Origin: Pampus argenteus
Lineage: Eukaryota; Chordata; Actinopteri; Scombriformes; Stromateidae
Direction: 5' to 3'
Assembly (NCBI GenBank): GCA_036937835.1
Contig: CM072879.1
Location: 2,912,001 to 2,976,000, forward strand
DNA length: 64,000 nucleotides
Shown: in pieces, positions 10,939 through 25,093 of the stretch
Layout: every line of letters begins with the position of its first letter
Numbering within the stretch: the stretch's first letter is position 1
Notes under the pieces: generated by a model
The model's input: only the letters and a program-made list of their open reading frames with translations
What the model was told of the DNA's origin: nothing
Database searches by the model: none
Translations under genes and position numbers: made by a program

Positions 10939-13900
10939 CTGGAAGCCAGCAAAAAGATTATCAGCTGCTGTTCAGCTGCTCAGTGAGTACAGTAACCAGA
11001 AACAACACCAAATCCCCCAATCTCTTCCCAGCTTCACCGAATCATGAGAAGTACTCATATTAAAATCTTTAGTAAAGTAAACTTGCTCAGCGTAGTATAT
11101 ATATATATATATATATATATTCTTCATTTAACTGCAGAGAGACCATTACATCAAGTACAGTTTTCTGACCTTTGGAACTTTCAGATGCCGTCCCATCATC
11201 ATCTGACACCATGTCTACTTCCAAATCACTGCTGTCCTCGGGGCCATCTGTTTGGTGGACAGGTTCTTGGCTGGTCCATGAGGCGGTAGCTGTGCTTGAG
11301 ACCTCCTGTCCTGACTGCAGAAATGCAGTAAGAACAAATGGAAGAGACGGAGGAAACCCGGTGAACACTTATACATTATACTGTAGACCTGCTGGTGACT
11401 AATATATATTTATCCTTCCTTGGAAAAATGCTCATAATGCTTATTTTACACCCCAAAGCCAGTTTACTCTTAATGTTTCTATAATGTCTTGTGAGGTTTT
11501 GGAGGCGTAACCCTGGTGATGAGATGCTGCTGGGTTCATTTTTGTAGGATGTGTAGGATCTAGTATTTTTTGGACCTCAGCATTGAGCATTTGATTCTGT
11601 CGCTTAAGCTCATTAACGTTATGGAATTGCAGTGCATTGTTCTTACTTGAGGATCTCTTACTTGCTCTCCCAGCTGCTGGGAGGCAGGTGAAGCCCCGCT
11701 GCAGACCTTCATGTGTCGGACCTGTTTCTCCAGCTTGGCCCGGGCTCTCTCACTGTCCTTGAACCGACTCTCGGCATCCCGCAGCCTCAGCAGCTCCTCC
11801 TGCAGCAGGCTGTGTTGTCTCTGCAGAAGAGCTAACTCTGCAATAGATGACCCCACGCTGGCCTCTCGATTCCTCCATAGTCCTCCTGTAGCTGGTGATG
11901 AAGTGTCCTGTGACTGCAGCAGCAGCTCCAAGATGGAATCTTGTTTTATGACAGCACCCTGAAGGAGAAGATGGAGAATGCAGCTTCACTCTTCATATTG
12001 TTAGTTATGATATATATCGGCTATATGATGTTGTACTATATGAATTAAGTGTTAAAGATCTACAGAAACCTACTCACCTGGAGTGCATGGAGATAAACAC
12101 TGAGGTTCATCAGCCTCTGACAGATCTCCTGTCAAACACAAGCAGCATGATCATTATTAGTGTCTGTTACACACACACACACACACACACGCACACACAC
12201 ACATACCACTTTGTGAGGTGGTATAGGGGTGAGAGATGTTGTCACAGTGTCTTTTCCCTTTATTTTGGCAGATATAGATTCACCTGGAAGCAAACCTTGG
12301 TAGTGCCAACTCAAATCTCAACACAATTACATGTGTGAACTATTAATGACATATGTCACCATCACATTCCCAACCTCCAGAGCAGAGAGAGGAGGGTCAC
12401 ACTGTATGCTACTCACACTCGCGGTCAGTTGTGGAGCAGCACAGTTGCTAAATGCCAGGATGTGGCAGGTGGTGGGATTCTGCAACGTCCGACTCGCCCT
12501 TCCCCAATATTACAGTAGCGTAAATATACTAATTCCTTTTCTTTAATTCCTCAACCACAATAACTGTAGAAACCAAAGATTTCATCAAATAAATTTAAAG
12601 AATTGTAGATCAGAGCGCTAATATATATATTTAATAATATCTTCTTAACTGGACATTTGTACCATGATCTTTTCTTGACCTTAACCAAGTGCTCGTGTTT
12701 TTTGTTCCTAAATCTAACTGCAATTTAACACATTATGTGTCGCCACCCCATAATGCAGTGTTAACAGGTTGTGGTCATTTCACATATTTCTGTGAGATCA
12801 GGTTGCAACAGCTTGTCTGCACTGTGACAAACAGACTGCAGTCACATGGAACATTAATGCATACTGATACATTCAACTTAAAAGCATAAAGAGGCAGATG
12901 AAGAAGTAAAATATGTATCTGGATAAATGATGTAGGGTTCTGATCGAGCCTGTGGGCGTGTTTATGACGTTATCGCTGCTGTGCAATGTGTGTAACTGCA
13001 CACAGCCTCTCTCTGTTTGGAGAGTACTTATTAATTCAGCTACTGTGTGATGCTGCAGATATTTAATAAACTCAAATGAAAAGAATCTGACATGCAACAA
13101 ACTAAATAACAGTAAGTTTACTGATATATATAAAAAGATGTGGCCTTTGCCTTCTCTTCTGCTTGCAACATTAAAACATTTATGGCCTGTATGCCATAAA
13201 TCTATATGTATATGCCATATTTCTCCCCCTCCCTCTGATGCATCAAGCAAAGTTCCACTTTGTTACATTAAATAACTAGTTTTTGAAGGCCAACCAGTCC
13301 CAAATGATTGGCTCTAATGTGAATGAACTTCCCCCATACACACACACACATAAACACAAACAACACACACTGATATTTGGGATACCTTAACCTCCTTACT
13401 TACTGCAGGCGGTGGCTTGTCTTCAGTCTTTGAGCAATCCTTCAGAAGGTAAAAATATTAGCACTGTTATTTTGGGAAGCAAATCCTGATGGGAAAATAA
13501 CTGAGTTTACAAAACATAACAACAAACTAAAAGTCTCTCTTATTAATAATTCAATTCTTAAAATAACATGGCTCCAAACTAGTTGTGATGTCATAAATCG
13601 TGCTTGTGGGTACACATCTAAAACTCTGAGAGGCTTTCCTAGTGTCTGCACATACATCATTCTGCACATTGACGTTCAAATATCCAACTGAAGTGACAAT
13701 TTATTGTTTTTTATTTTCTCCATGAGTTCATACATAACCCTAAACTACAATAACAAAAGTCTCAGAATTAGATTTTGACACAATTTAAACTAATAATACA
13801 GGACCTGCTTTTTTGATAATGTGTTTCAGTGTTAAAAAAATTCCGAACGTATTTGCAATTAATTCCCAAAATCATCTGACATGTAGTGAGAAGAGGACTC

Positions 13901-15117
13901 TTGGACACGCTGGTGTTGTAAAACTAATGAGAGGGTGTTGTTATTGTTGGCCTGACGTCACCATCATGGTTAACAGTTGTAATAGCCCCAACAAACTGCA
14001 TCTACCACACTACTATCTTGGCCACCAGCTCACCTTTGCTGCAGGTGAATCATGGGCTCCGTTGACCAACAATTCCTGATCACCTGAGCAGAGACAGAAA
14101 CAGCAATCACTCAGTGCTAGTCCTAAAAAAAAACAAAGCAGTAATCATACTGAATAATAAAATATCTGACTTTTACTACAGCAAAGACTAAATTAAACTT
14201 GAATTTGAACATTAGGCTAGTAACTGCTCTATTGCTCCACGCCCCCCAGCCTTGCCCTTTAAATTTGCCCAGTACTCTCACAGTGATAAACCACTGTCTT
14301 TAAGTTTGCCTGTTTTGCTAATGATTATTTGATAGTGTTGTAACACACTGGATGTGGGTGTGTTGCATCTCTATTTATGTTGATAGTTATACTTTTGCGT
14401 TGCAGTGATGAGACCAGTAAAATCTTATCTTCTCTTGTCACATGAGACATTTGAGTCTTCAATGACTCACTGCTTTCTACGACCTCCATGTGGTTGTGAT
14501 GGCACAGAAGAGGGATGTCCACGCTGCAGCCCAGAAGGAGCTCGCTCAACCTGTCCACTGTGGAGACACACAACAGACACAATCTCACACACCCGTATAA
14601 CTCATGAATTGAATCGTCTTTTTTGAATCAGTTTTTGTGACTGTATAAATTAAGATACAGTACAAACTGCTTATAGTGATTACACCTGTCTGGGTTTTTT
14701 CATTTCTCATTCAGATTACCATCTAATTAACATTTGTATATTTACATCAATATAAAATAATGCAGCTTCAGGGAGGAGTCGGTTAATCCTCCCTGAAGCT
14801 GCATTATATATATATATATATATTATATATTCACTTGTATTTCTATACCCAGGAGTAGGATATGATGATAACAGAGTTATTTACCTTCAGCTGTGGCATC
14901 CAGTAGGAGTTTCTCTGCACGGGGAGCTTGGGTTGTGTCTGCCCTGAACAGGTAGCGAGTGATAGGAGGCTGTAGGCCCTCCTCACAACTTGTCACCTCC
15001 GCCAGCTCACAGAATAGAGTCACCCTCTCCTGCAGAAGCTCCAGCATCTCCGTGTCCTTCTGCTGGATTTCAGCTGTGGGTGAGAAATAATATCAGTCAT
15101 GCATCAAGCCACAAGGA

Positions 15118-15197
<80 letters not shown>

Positions 15198-18100
15198 AAG
15201 CATTAAGACACCTTAATTTTTTCATATTTTGTTATGTTAATAGTAGTAATAGAAGTGGGCTTCATAGATAATTGGTGGACTTTCTGGAGAGAGACATCCA
15301 TCCCACTTTGGATGGTGCAGCTCTCTTATCTAGAATCATGGCTGAGTTTATCAGCGGCAACCATGACAAACCAGAGTCTGGCACAATAATGTTAAAACAT
15401 ATTAGAAGGGCTTATCCCACCTGGGCTGCTTAAGTATCAACCTTAACTATAACCACCTATAGACCTATATCTAACCTTCTCTTTCTCTCTAAGATCCTTG
15501 AGACATCAGTCACCACTCAGATATGTGTCTTCCTACATTATAATAGTTTATATGAGGATTTTCAGTCAGGATTCAGAACGCATCATAGTACTGAGGCAGC
15601 ACTGGACTACAAGGACTTCTCTCAGTACTTGTTTTGTTACACCTTAGTGCTGCATTCTTTGCAGATCCTCTGAGGCTCTGTCAGGTTGGATGGTGAACAG
15701 CTATGTTCTTATTTTATTTCTTGTATTTCTTCATATATGATCCACTGCAATGCAAAGTAGTGTAGTCTCCTCTGAATCCATGGGAACGTGTGTGTTTCCT
15801 ACTACCCTCAGGATTGTGCCCTGTTAAAATATTTCTGGTGTTGATCTCACTGGAAACTGTTTCTAGTTGGGAAAACAGAATCCGATACAAAACAACTGAT
15901 CATTAATAAATAGTCTTCTGACCTTTGAGTCTTCTCAGGTGGGCTTTGTGTTCAGTCTCTATGAGGGGGAACTCCTCTCTTGATGGGCACCTGAACACAA
16001 AAAAAGCACAGAACACACACATCCTGTTACCAGCTTTTTACTTTTTACTAAAATCTTTTTTTTTTTACTTTCTTCATTAACTAATTGTTAGTACTAGAAA
16101 CCTTCAGATACCCCAAAGTGACCCACAGTACAACATGCAGCAACATGCAGCCTCGCTTGCCTGACCATCCAATGTTAAGTGTACCAAGAAGTCAGACTGC
16201 AGTCCACTGCATTGAATGTTATATATGTATGGGACTGTCAGACAGAGACACTGACACCTGTGAAGTATCCCCTGTTTGCAAAGAGAGACTTATAGCATAG
16301 AGTAGCAGTCCATCTTTTTCCACGGACCAGTTGGATTGTAGAAAAGCAAAAATGTTGTTTCTATCAGATTGCTGATGAGAAGCTATTTTGGTTGCCATGC
16401 CAATGTGTACCACCCACTCAGTATGAGAAACTAAGGGACGAGCTGGATGAAATGGAGAAGCAGGAAATCATTAGAGTCTGTATCACCCTTGGGGCAAGTC
16501 TGGAAGCCAGGGCATCCACTGCTCTGGGTGGTAATGTCTTTTTCACCACCATGGACCTCACTTAGTATAACATGGAAGTCTATGCAGAAGACAGTAAGTA
16601 TAAACCCTTTCAATTTGACATCAAATACATTTCCAGTCCCAAAAACATGGTTGCTGATGGTTTATGCAGGGAGCCCTTTGTGCCAATTGCCCATCTGGAA
16701 CTTTAACATCACATTATGAGGCAGCTATTATCTATGCACTCAAACAGCAGGCGTGTGCCCACATGCACACCACACACACAAAAAGTGCCAACATCACGAC
16801 ATATTGGAACCAAAGTGCACTTGCACAATATACTGATGCAAAAGCATAAATGTAACAATGTTTTCTACTCTTTGATTCTCTTTTAGTTTTTATATTTTGT
16901 TCAATTAGATCAGAATACATTTAGCTTGAAAAACCATTCCTGTTAAACAAGCACAGCGCACCACTTGTCCCATTAGCAAGAAGGATCACTGCAAATCAAT
17001 ACAACATAGTTCTGAGTGATCATCGTTATCCTATGATGAAACATTTCTATCCTGATGGGAACGGTGTGTTCTAGGATGACAATGCCTCCATCTATAGGGC
17101 AGGAGGGGTCATTGAATAGTTTGATATGCTATGCTATGGCCTTTACAGTCACCAGATCTCAAATGAACACCTATAAGAGATTTTGTAATGATGTGTTAGA
17201 CGGTATTCTCTACCACCAAATCTTTTGGAAGAATGATGTTCCATCCTTTCAGCAGAATTCCTGGACTTGTAGAATCAATTCCATGCTACACTGAAGGTGT
17301 TCTGGCAACAACATCACTTTATGTTGTTTTTTCCTTTAATTTGTCACCCATCTGTATATCCAAAACCAAAAACAGTATGTGGATTTCCCTACTTGCTGAC
17401 AGTGTGCTGGATGTGGCGTATCCAGATGTTCTTGTCCTCCTTGGAGGCAGCGTGGAACTCATACATCTCAGGAGGAGAGGAGTCATTGATGAGGAACATG
17501 CCTCGCTCCTGATTGGCTATATCCCTCACTATGAGGTTCTGAAGAGACAGCACCGGAGGTTTGTCCTGGAGATGTTTGTTAGAAAGTAATGCAGAGAGAG
17601 AGAGAAAGGAAAGATGAGATGACAATGATGGAGCAATGAAAGATGACAGTATGAAGAGTTGTCTTTCTGGTCATCTGTGCAACAAACAAAGCATTGGCAA
17701 AGTCAGTTAGTGTGTTTTATAAGTGTGTGTGTGAGTAAATCTTACCAGGCATGGAAATATGTACCGCTGGTCCTTCTCTTGCAGAAATACTAGGATGTCT
17801 GTCATCAATAAGACGTGTACATCTACACACATAAAAAAAAAAAAGTCAAGTTGTTGTTTTTTTTCCATCAAGAGGTACAACGCTTCTCAATTCAAATTTT
17901 TCATATAAATATCAATACAAGAAAATTGATCATCTATAATTAACATTTTGGATTTTTTTTCTTAATTTTATGTCTGTATCTTATGACTGATACTGTGTTT
18001 TGATCGATTTTCTTCCAGTTGATTTTGATCAACAGGTCCAACTCTTTGCAGCAGAAGGTTTCCTCCTTATTTAGAAGAGCAGTGACCGCACCGCCAGTTT

Positions 18101-21100
18101 GTTAAAGGTACAGTGTACTTAACTGGTTCAGTTGTCTTTCTGCCTCTCTCTGCCAGGTTAAATGCACCACATTGATATAAACTGGAAACATCCTATAATG
18201 TAATTACCTAGTGCAGTAGTCATTAATGATTGTCAAACTAAAGCGATATTTTAAGTTTAGTAAATGTGTAGCACCATATTGAGCCAGTAATTCTGTGCAG
18301 CTCTACATACTGCAGGTTTGCTTACCTTACACACAGAGTAATGCTTTCACAGTGTTGTGTACCTTTGAGCCGGGATCCTGGGGTTTTCCAGAACAGGGTC
18401 CCTTCATGGACAAGTCTCCGGCGGAGTAATTCTCCTTGCCTGAAAAGTCCACCATCCCTAACTCTGGTCTCAGCCCGTGGATCCATCTTAGCCTGGATCT
18501 CCTGCAGCCGCTGTGTTTTCTCCAGTTCCTCCATCTGCACACAGTGTTAAAGTCCAAAAGAGAGTATTACTGAACATGACTTAATCTAATTACGTATTTG
18601 ATTTAAGGATAGAAGGAATTTGATTACAACATGTAACATGCGATAGTCAATGAAAACTGCACCGTATGTATCTTGTAATTTTTTCCTTGCAACTTGGAAA
18701 CTTGCAGGAATAAAGTTATTACTTCTATAGCAGGAAGTGGAGCTGATCCACAGCCTCAGATGGAAAAACGAATCGACATGCAAGTTGTCTTGGATGTAAT
18801 TTCCTTTTGCCACAGGCAGCTAGTTTCTGTGTTTACTTTCGTTCAGTCTTAGAACAAAACATTTTGAAGCGATTCATGTAAAAATCACATTTGTTTGGAT
18901 TCCACTGAAACTGCACTGCTGTCAGTGACAGAAACCCTGTGGTCAGCAAGAAATAATACTGTGCTCCTGTAACATATGAATTTCAGCTGAACAATAAAAA
19001 TAAAGTCCTAACTTAAAAAATAAAATCACTGAATTTGTTAAGAATAACATGCGCCATACACTGGTGTGTGTGTTGGCCTATACACTCAGACAGACAGTGA
19101 GGTCATCTTATCATCACTTCATAATTCACGGTTAAAACAGAAGTTAGAAAGCAGTTTGGTACCTGTTGATCTATCGAACTAAGAAGTTTTCTGACCATCA
19201 GAAGAGCCTGGGCCAAAGAAGAGGCTTCTTCTTCATCATCTGGAAGAAAGAGAAAATAACATTATTGTTGATTATGTAGTATTGAAGTATCTAGATCTTA
19301 GATTTATCTCCTTAAAACTAAAACATGAAATGTTTTGAAGCTATGAACTATAGTTTTAAAACTAAAAACGTAAACTTTTCTCTAGGACCTGACTCCTGAT
19401 ATTTTATTAGTGTTAAATCTCTCATTTCAGAGTAATGGTGCTGGTCATTTCTGGTAACATCAGTGTAGAAGTTCCCAGTCTCTCTGTATGGGCTGACTGA
19501 ACTGGAGAAGGTATGGTCTTCAATCAATGAACTCATCTTTCCTAAAGGTGTTATGTGTGTATCTACAGCCTGATATATCTTATTTCTCTATGCTGTAGAC
19601 CTCCATTGTTGTTCAAAAACTATTGTCAATGAGTGTCATGTTCCTTTGTCTCTGAGGTTCCTAGTATGGCAAACATCGCTGCACATTTATACAACTTTGC
19701 TAGCTTATTGTGCTGCATAACACTTTTTAAAAAAAAAATGTTGTACTAAATTAAAAATTTCCCAGAGAACTTCACTATAAAGTCATCAGTAGGTAGCAGT
19801 CACAGGTAGGTACTGATTAATCAGGTGTGGCAGCATTTGGTGTTTTTTAAAGCCTAATAAAAATGACTCAACATCACTATTTCCTGGGAAGGCAGAGGCT
19901 GCACAAGCCATTCAGCTTCATGTTGCCTGTGTGAGGTAGTATGCAGCTGATTCCATCACAAGGTAAGCATAGATCTGCTCTGCTTTTGTTAGCCATATTA
20001 TCATAAGGAAGTGTATTTGCACAGTCAGTTCCCACCAGTGCATTGTGCAAAAGGGCTGGGTGAAGGTGAATATAGACCATGTGGTGATTATTAAATACTC
20101 TCTCAGTTAGTCATCATCATCACATCATTGGTGTCAAAGCTCTGGAACAGCTGAGCCATTAAATGTGATAACGACAGCTCAATGAATGAAACACATCACA
20201 TATCATTATATATATATACACATCCAGTATGAAAAAATATATACACAAAATACGAAAATATGATATATGTAACTTTGCAATGGCGAAAAAGAAATGCAAA
20301 TAGACAATAATAAAAAAGTTAACTAATCTCTACCATTTCAACCTAGCAGCACCATGACAAGATCTTTTTATGACTGACAGACGTGTTAATTCTACTGCCT
20401 GCTCTCATTCCTACACAAATACAATGAAAAGCAGCACTCACTCCTAAAACAACTATTTGTAATTGCACTGACCTTATTTAGAATATAGACCACACACCAC
20501 AAATACACCTGTGAGTCAAACCTCAGCGGAGCCTCACACAACTCAGAGCAGAGGAAGCTGGTTACAGGTCATCACAGGTTATTTTGTTAGGCTAAAGACC
20601 AACCTCACCAACTGCTGGCTTTCCTGGTTTAAAATAACCTTGAACAGACTGCTCCACAGGGAACAAAACTGCTGAAATTAACGTTGACCATTCCAACCAC
20701 GACAGCATCAGCGTAAAGGTCTTCTTCTGCTTTGAAACGACCTACAGCAGCAACAGGACAGACCAGACTTTCATTGAAAAGACTCATAAAACCGAAGGCC
20801 AGGCCAGATGTGTTTTTAAAATCCTCAACGTTTTTGTCAAAAAGAATTGGTGACTTAATCTTCAAACAAAGTAAGTAAGCCTAAATGCCCAACATTCTAT
20901 TAAATGTCCTGTGCCTGTGTTTGACAGGTGAAGTCCATGGATAGACTGATATATAATCACCCCCACCTCAACAACAGCAACATGGACTACTAAATACGCC
21001 TAAGACTGCACCTGGATAACTTGGAAATAGCCAATAACCTGCACACAGCAATAGATAGAGTGAAACAGTGCAGCACTTTTGCTGTTTTGTAACGGTATGA

Positions 21101-21449
21101 ATGATCTGCATGTGCTTCTGTAAATGTAAAGCCAGCCATGTGACTGGGGTGATTCACCAGTGGTATTTTCCAGAATGCGCTGAATGAGGACAGGATACTT
21201 GGAGATCCGCTGAGTCACCAACAATATGCACTCCTGAACACCATGGCACCGTAGCCAGGGTCCTCGACTCACCCGCTGCCCAAAAACAGAGAGAGAAAGA
21301 CACGCTGACAAAGTGCTACATCCTGGGTGTCATTTCCTGCTTGAAAGGCAGCTTTGAGAGACGTTTTACATGAGGTGAGGGCCAGAGGAATGCATGTCTA
21401 GTGCCCTGTAATACATGTAAAAACAACAAGGATACATTAAAAAATAATA

Positions 21450-21497
<48 letters not shown>

Positions 21498-24400
21498 AAT
21501 ATGGTACTGACAGTTCTCACTCATATAGTGAGAATGACAGGCTGTGTGTTTATGGCAGTTTAATGAAGAATGAAAATGTTTTCAGACTGATCAATACTTT
21601 AGTGTTGATTATCAGGCTGTGATCAACTCCTAGGTGATCAGTTAGACGTGTGTTTGGAGTTTGAGTGTGTGATTGGTTGACAGCTGTGTGGACTGATGGC
21701 TTTGGATGGAAAATTCATCACGTCGTCATGCTTCAATTTTTTCTGAGAAAAAATAAATAAATCCATGTGTGCAGTATCTTTTCACGATCCTATGTGGCTG
21801 ATCAATAACACTGATTACATTCTGTGTCAACACTGCAGTCCAGAGAGTATTTTAAAAAAAAAGCAGGATTTTCATACGAGTTATTGAATTTAATAACCAA
21901 AATGTGCTTTTAACGTATCCAGCAGTCAACCATGCAGAATTTCATGCTAATATTACCACTATTACGTTTCTTACTGGTCATGTTAGCCAGATATAACACA
22001 TCAGAGTTAATTCACACGTGTTCCTGCTCTGAGGGAAAGCTCCATTCTGTCTACCTGCTTGTCTCTCCTACTCTCACTGTGCTGTGAGTCTGCTGTGACA
22101 CACATCGAAAAAAACTAACAAAAAAAAACAAGTTAGAAAGTTAAAAAAGCATCTTCCATCACTTATGCTGTTAAAATCAGAAACGTGAAAGTGAAAGCAA
22201 ACATTTACCCATGTAACCTGGTTTCTCCGAATAACCTGGTCATTAATAAAACAGCCTAAATGCTAGACATACAATGTTGGCATTGTATGTTTCTGCAAAC
22301 CGAAGACATGTTGAATATCTATGTTTCACTTTTCATTTATCATTAAATGGCTTTTATCAGTCATGGTTTGGGTTAATAAGCATGGTTTTGTTGCCAGAAA
22401 AACGGCTGCAAAATGACGCCTTGCTAAAAATACCCCCGTGTTGTCGTGAAGCGCTCTGCTGCTTTTGCAACTGTCAAGTGAAAACCACACCGCCTCCACC
22501 ACTGAGGACATGAGCTCATATAGATGTCATCGAAAATATGTTATGACTTTCCCTATGATATGTATTGTGGAAATGTTGATGTGATTCATATTGAAATGTA
22601 GATATTCAACATATCCATGACATACAATACCAACATTTTATTCTGAAAAATGTCCTTATATCTCTTTCCAACTGCATCACAATGTGTCATTGTGTGTTAC
22701 AAACCATAGTAATTGTTATATATGTATGTATATACCGCTTAGAAGTGCTAAATAGGGGGTGTTAAAGGGTTACCAGTTATGGCTCTCTCACCCGTATGAA
22801 GCACTGGAATCTCTTGTCTCTGGTCAGCAGTTCCTTGTACAGTTTGACAGCCTTCAAGTGGCGGCTACAGAACTCAGCATAGGTCTTCCTCATATCATCT
22901 GCACATTGGCCTGAGAACTGGCAGAACACATACACACACACATTATTTTGTCTGAGTGTGAATGTGAGAGAAAAAGTGCTTAAATGTGAAGGAAAGTCTC
23001 TTATCCAGGGTTGTCACAATATTTGCCATACAACTATTTAATAAACAACAATGATTAATAATCAGAACAATTCATATTGATATTTTAGTTTCAGTTCTGT
23101 TTCACTGTGCCAATCTGAACGGGGTAACTCTTGAGGTCTGTTGGTATGCCTTTTCTGTATATGAGAATCATGGCGGTTACCTGTTCAAGCAGTATGTCCC
23201 CCAGATGGTAAATAGTGAAGTTGCAGTTGGATTCAGACTGCAGGCTGCTGTTGCGCCGGAGGAGAAGTTGTGCCAGGAAATGGGAATGTATGCTGATCAG
23301 CTGGTCCAGGCAGGGGAACATAGTATGCGCAATGCTGGGGTCCAGCTGTAGCTCCTCCAGCATGCCCTGCTGGAACACCCGTTCCATGATGCGCAGTGTT
23401 CGCATGTGGTGCACCTCTGTCTGAATCAGCTCTGAGAAGGATACATACCCACATCACACACACACACACACACACACATCATAATCATGTAGTAGAATGC
23501 AACAGTCATACAGTACATGCAAAAATGTGAACTGGACATGTTTTAAAAAAAAAAGTAATTATAGTATGTCTAGCTACAGTAAATAGTATCTTTGTAGCAT
23601 TTTAATGTCAAATGAAGGTCAGTATGCTGCTGAAAAATAGATATGTTCTTGTCACCATAGATGACGTCCTGCCTCTTGATTATGTTTTTGCGGTGTGACT
23701 GCAAGTAATTGCTGTCCACGGCCATGCTCCATGAGTCAGCCTTAAAGTCCTGGCCCTCGAGCTCCATCTCCTCCAATACTGAGGTGTAGTAGATGTCTCC
23801 TAAACAAGAGAAAACCATCAGCATAAAACAACTACAAAGGTGGTCCCATTCTCATTTTAACATTCATGTAATTCATTGCAATCGATTGTGATTGTACATT
23901 GTGCTGTCAGTAGTAGTTTGTATGTCCTGATACCGTCATCATTGAGGGACTCCATTGATATAGCTCTGGTCCTGAAGCTGAGGGAGTCTGTGGACTGAGA
24001 CAGGATCCTGCGCAACCCCAGGGGAGAGTCCTCATTCAGGCTTCTACAACATACACATACAGGTATAGTGAGTACATACAATACATATGCAAACATGACG
24101 CTGACAAATGAGGAGTTACAATTACAATTCTAGCATCAAGTCACAGAGGGTCTGACAATACCTAAACTGACCTGATGCACAGCAAAGAAACCAAATGATG
24201 GATTTTTCTCAAAAAAAAAAAAAAACCTACCCCGACCAGACCGGTGCTGCCCTATACAAAAAGGAGGGAGTCGGCTTCACCTGCTGAGGAGACTCCCACT
24301 ACTTTAGAGTGTGCGTGGCACTCCTCAAACTGTTTTATGACTCTATAGTGGCATCAGCAATCTTCTATGCGGTGGTCTGCCGGGGCAGAGTCATCACAAC

Positions 24401-25060
24401 AGCAGCAGATAGGAAGAGACTGGACAAACTCATAAGGAAGGCCAGCGCTGTCCTGGAGTGCTGTCTGGACTTATAAGAGGAGGTGGGAGACAGAAGGATG
24501 TTGGCCAAGCTGTCAAAAGGACAACACCTCCCACACCCTACATGACACCCTGGATGCTCTGAGCAGCACCTTCAGAAACATGCTGCTGTGTGAAGGAACA
24601 CTACTGCTCACTGCTCCCAGCAGACCCAAACAACCACCGTTGCCTCTCTCCTACCACTGTCTGTACTTCACTCTTGCACATCCTGTACCACACAGAACAG
24701 AATAAAATAGATAAAATAGATAATTAAAATAGACTCCTGGAGAAAGGGTATTTAAGTAGTGATGCCAATAACATAGTAGCCTACATGTTTTCCCTGTATA
24801 GGCTAGTCACCAGGGGAGTGTGGTACATGCATATAATGTCTATCCTGAAGCCTGAGTGAAGATGGTTGAAATAGTAACTGTATTATGCATATCTCCCACA
24901 CTTATAGTTACCATCGTAAAGTCAAAATGAAAAATGAAAAAGAACAAAAAAAAACAAACAACAGCATTTATCCACAAGAGCTGCTTTATTACAAACAGTT
25001 CCAGCATATAAAACAGCAGAGCTGCAAACACAGAGCAGACTGATCCTGTGTTGTTACTGC

Positions 25061-25093
<33 letters not shown>

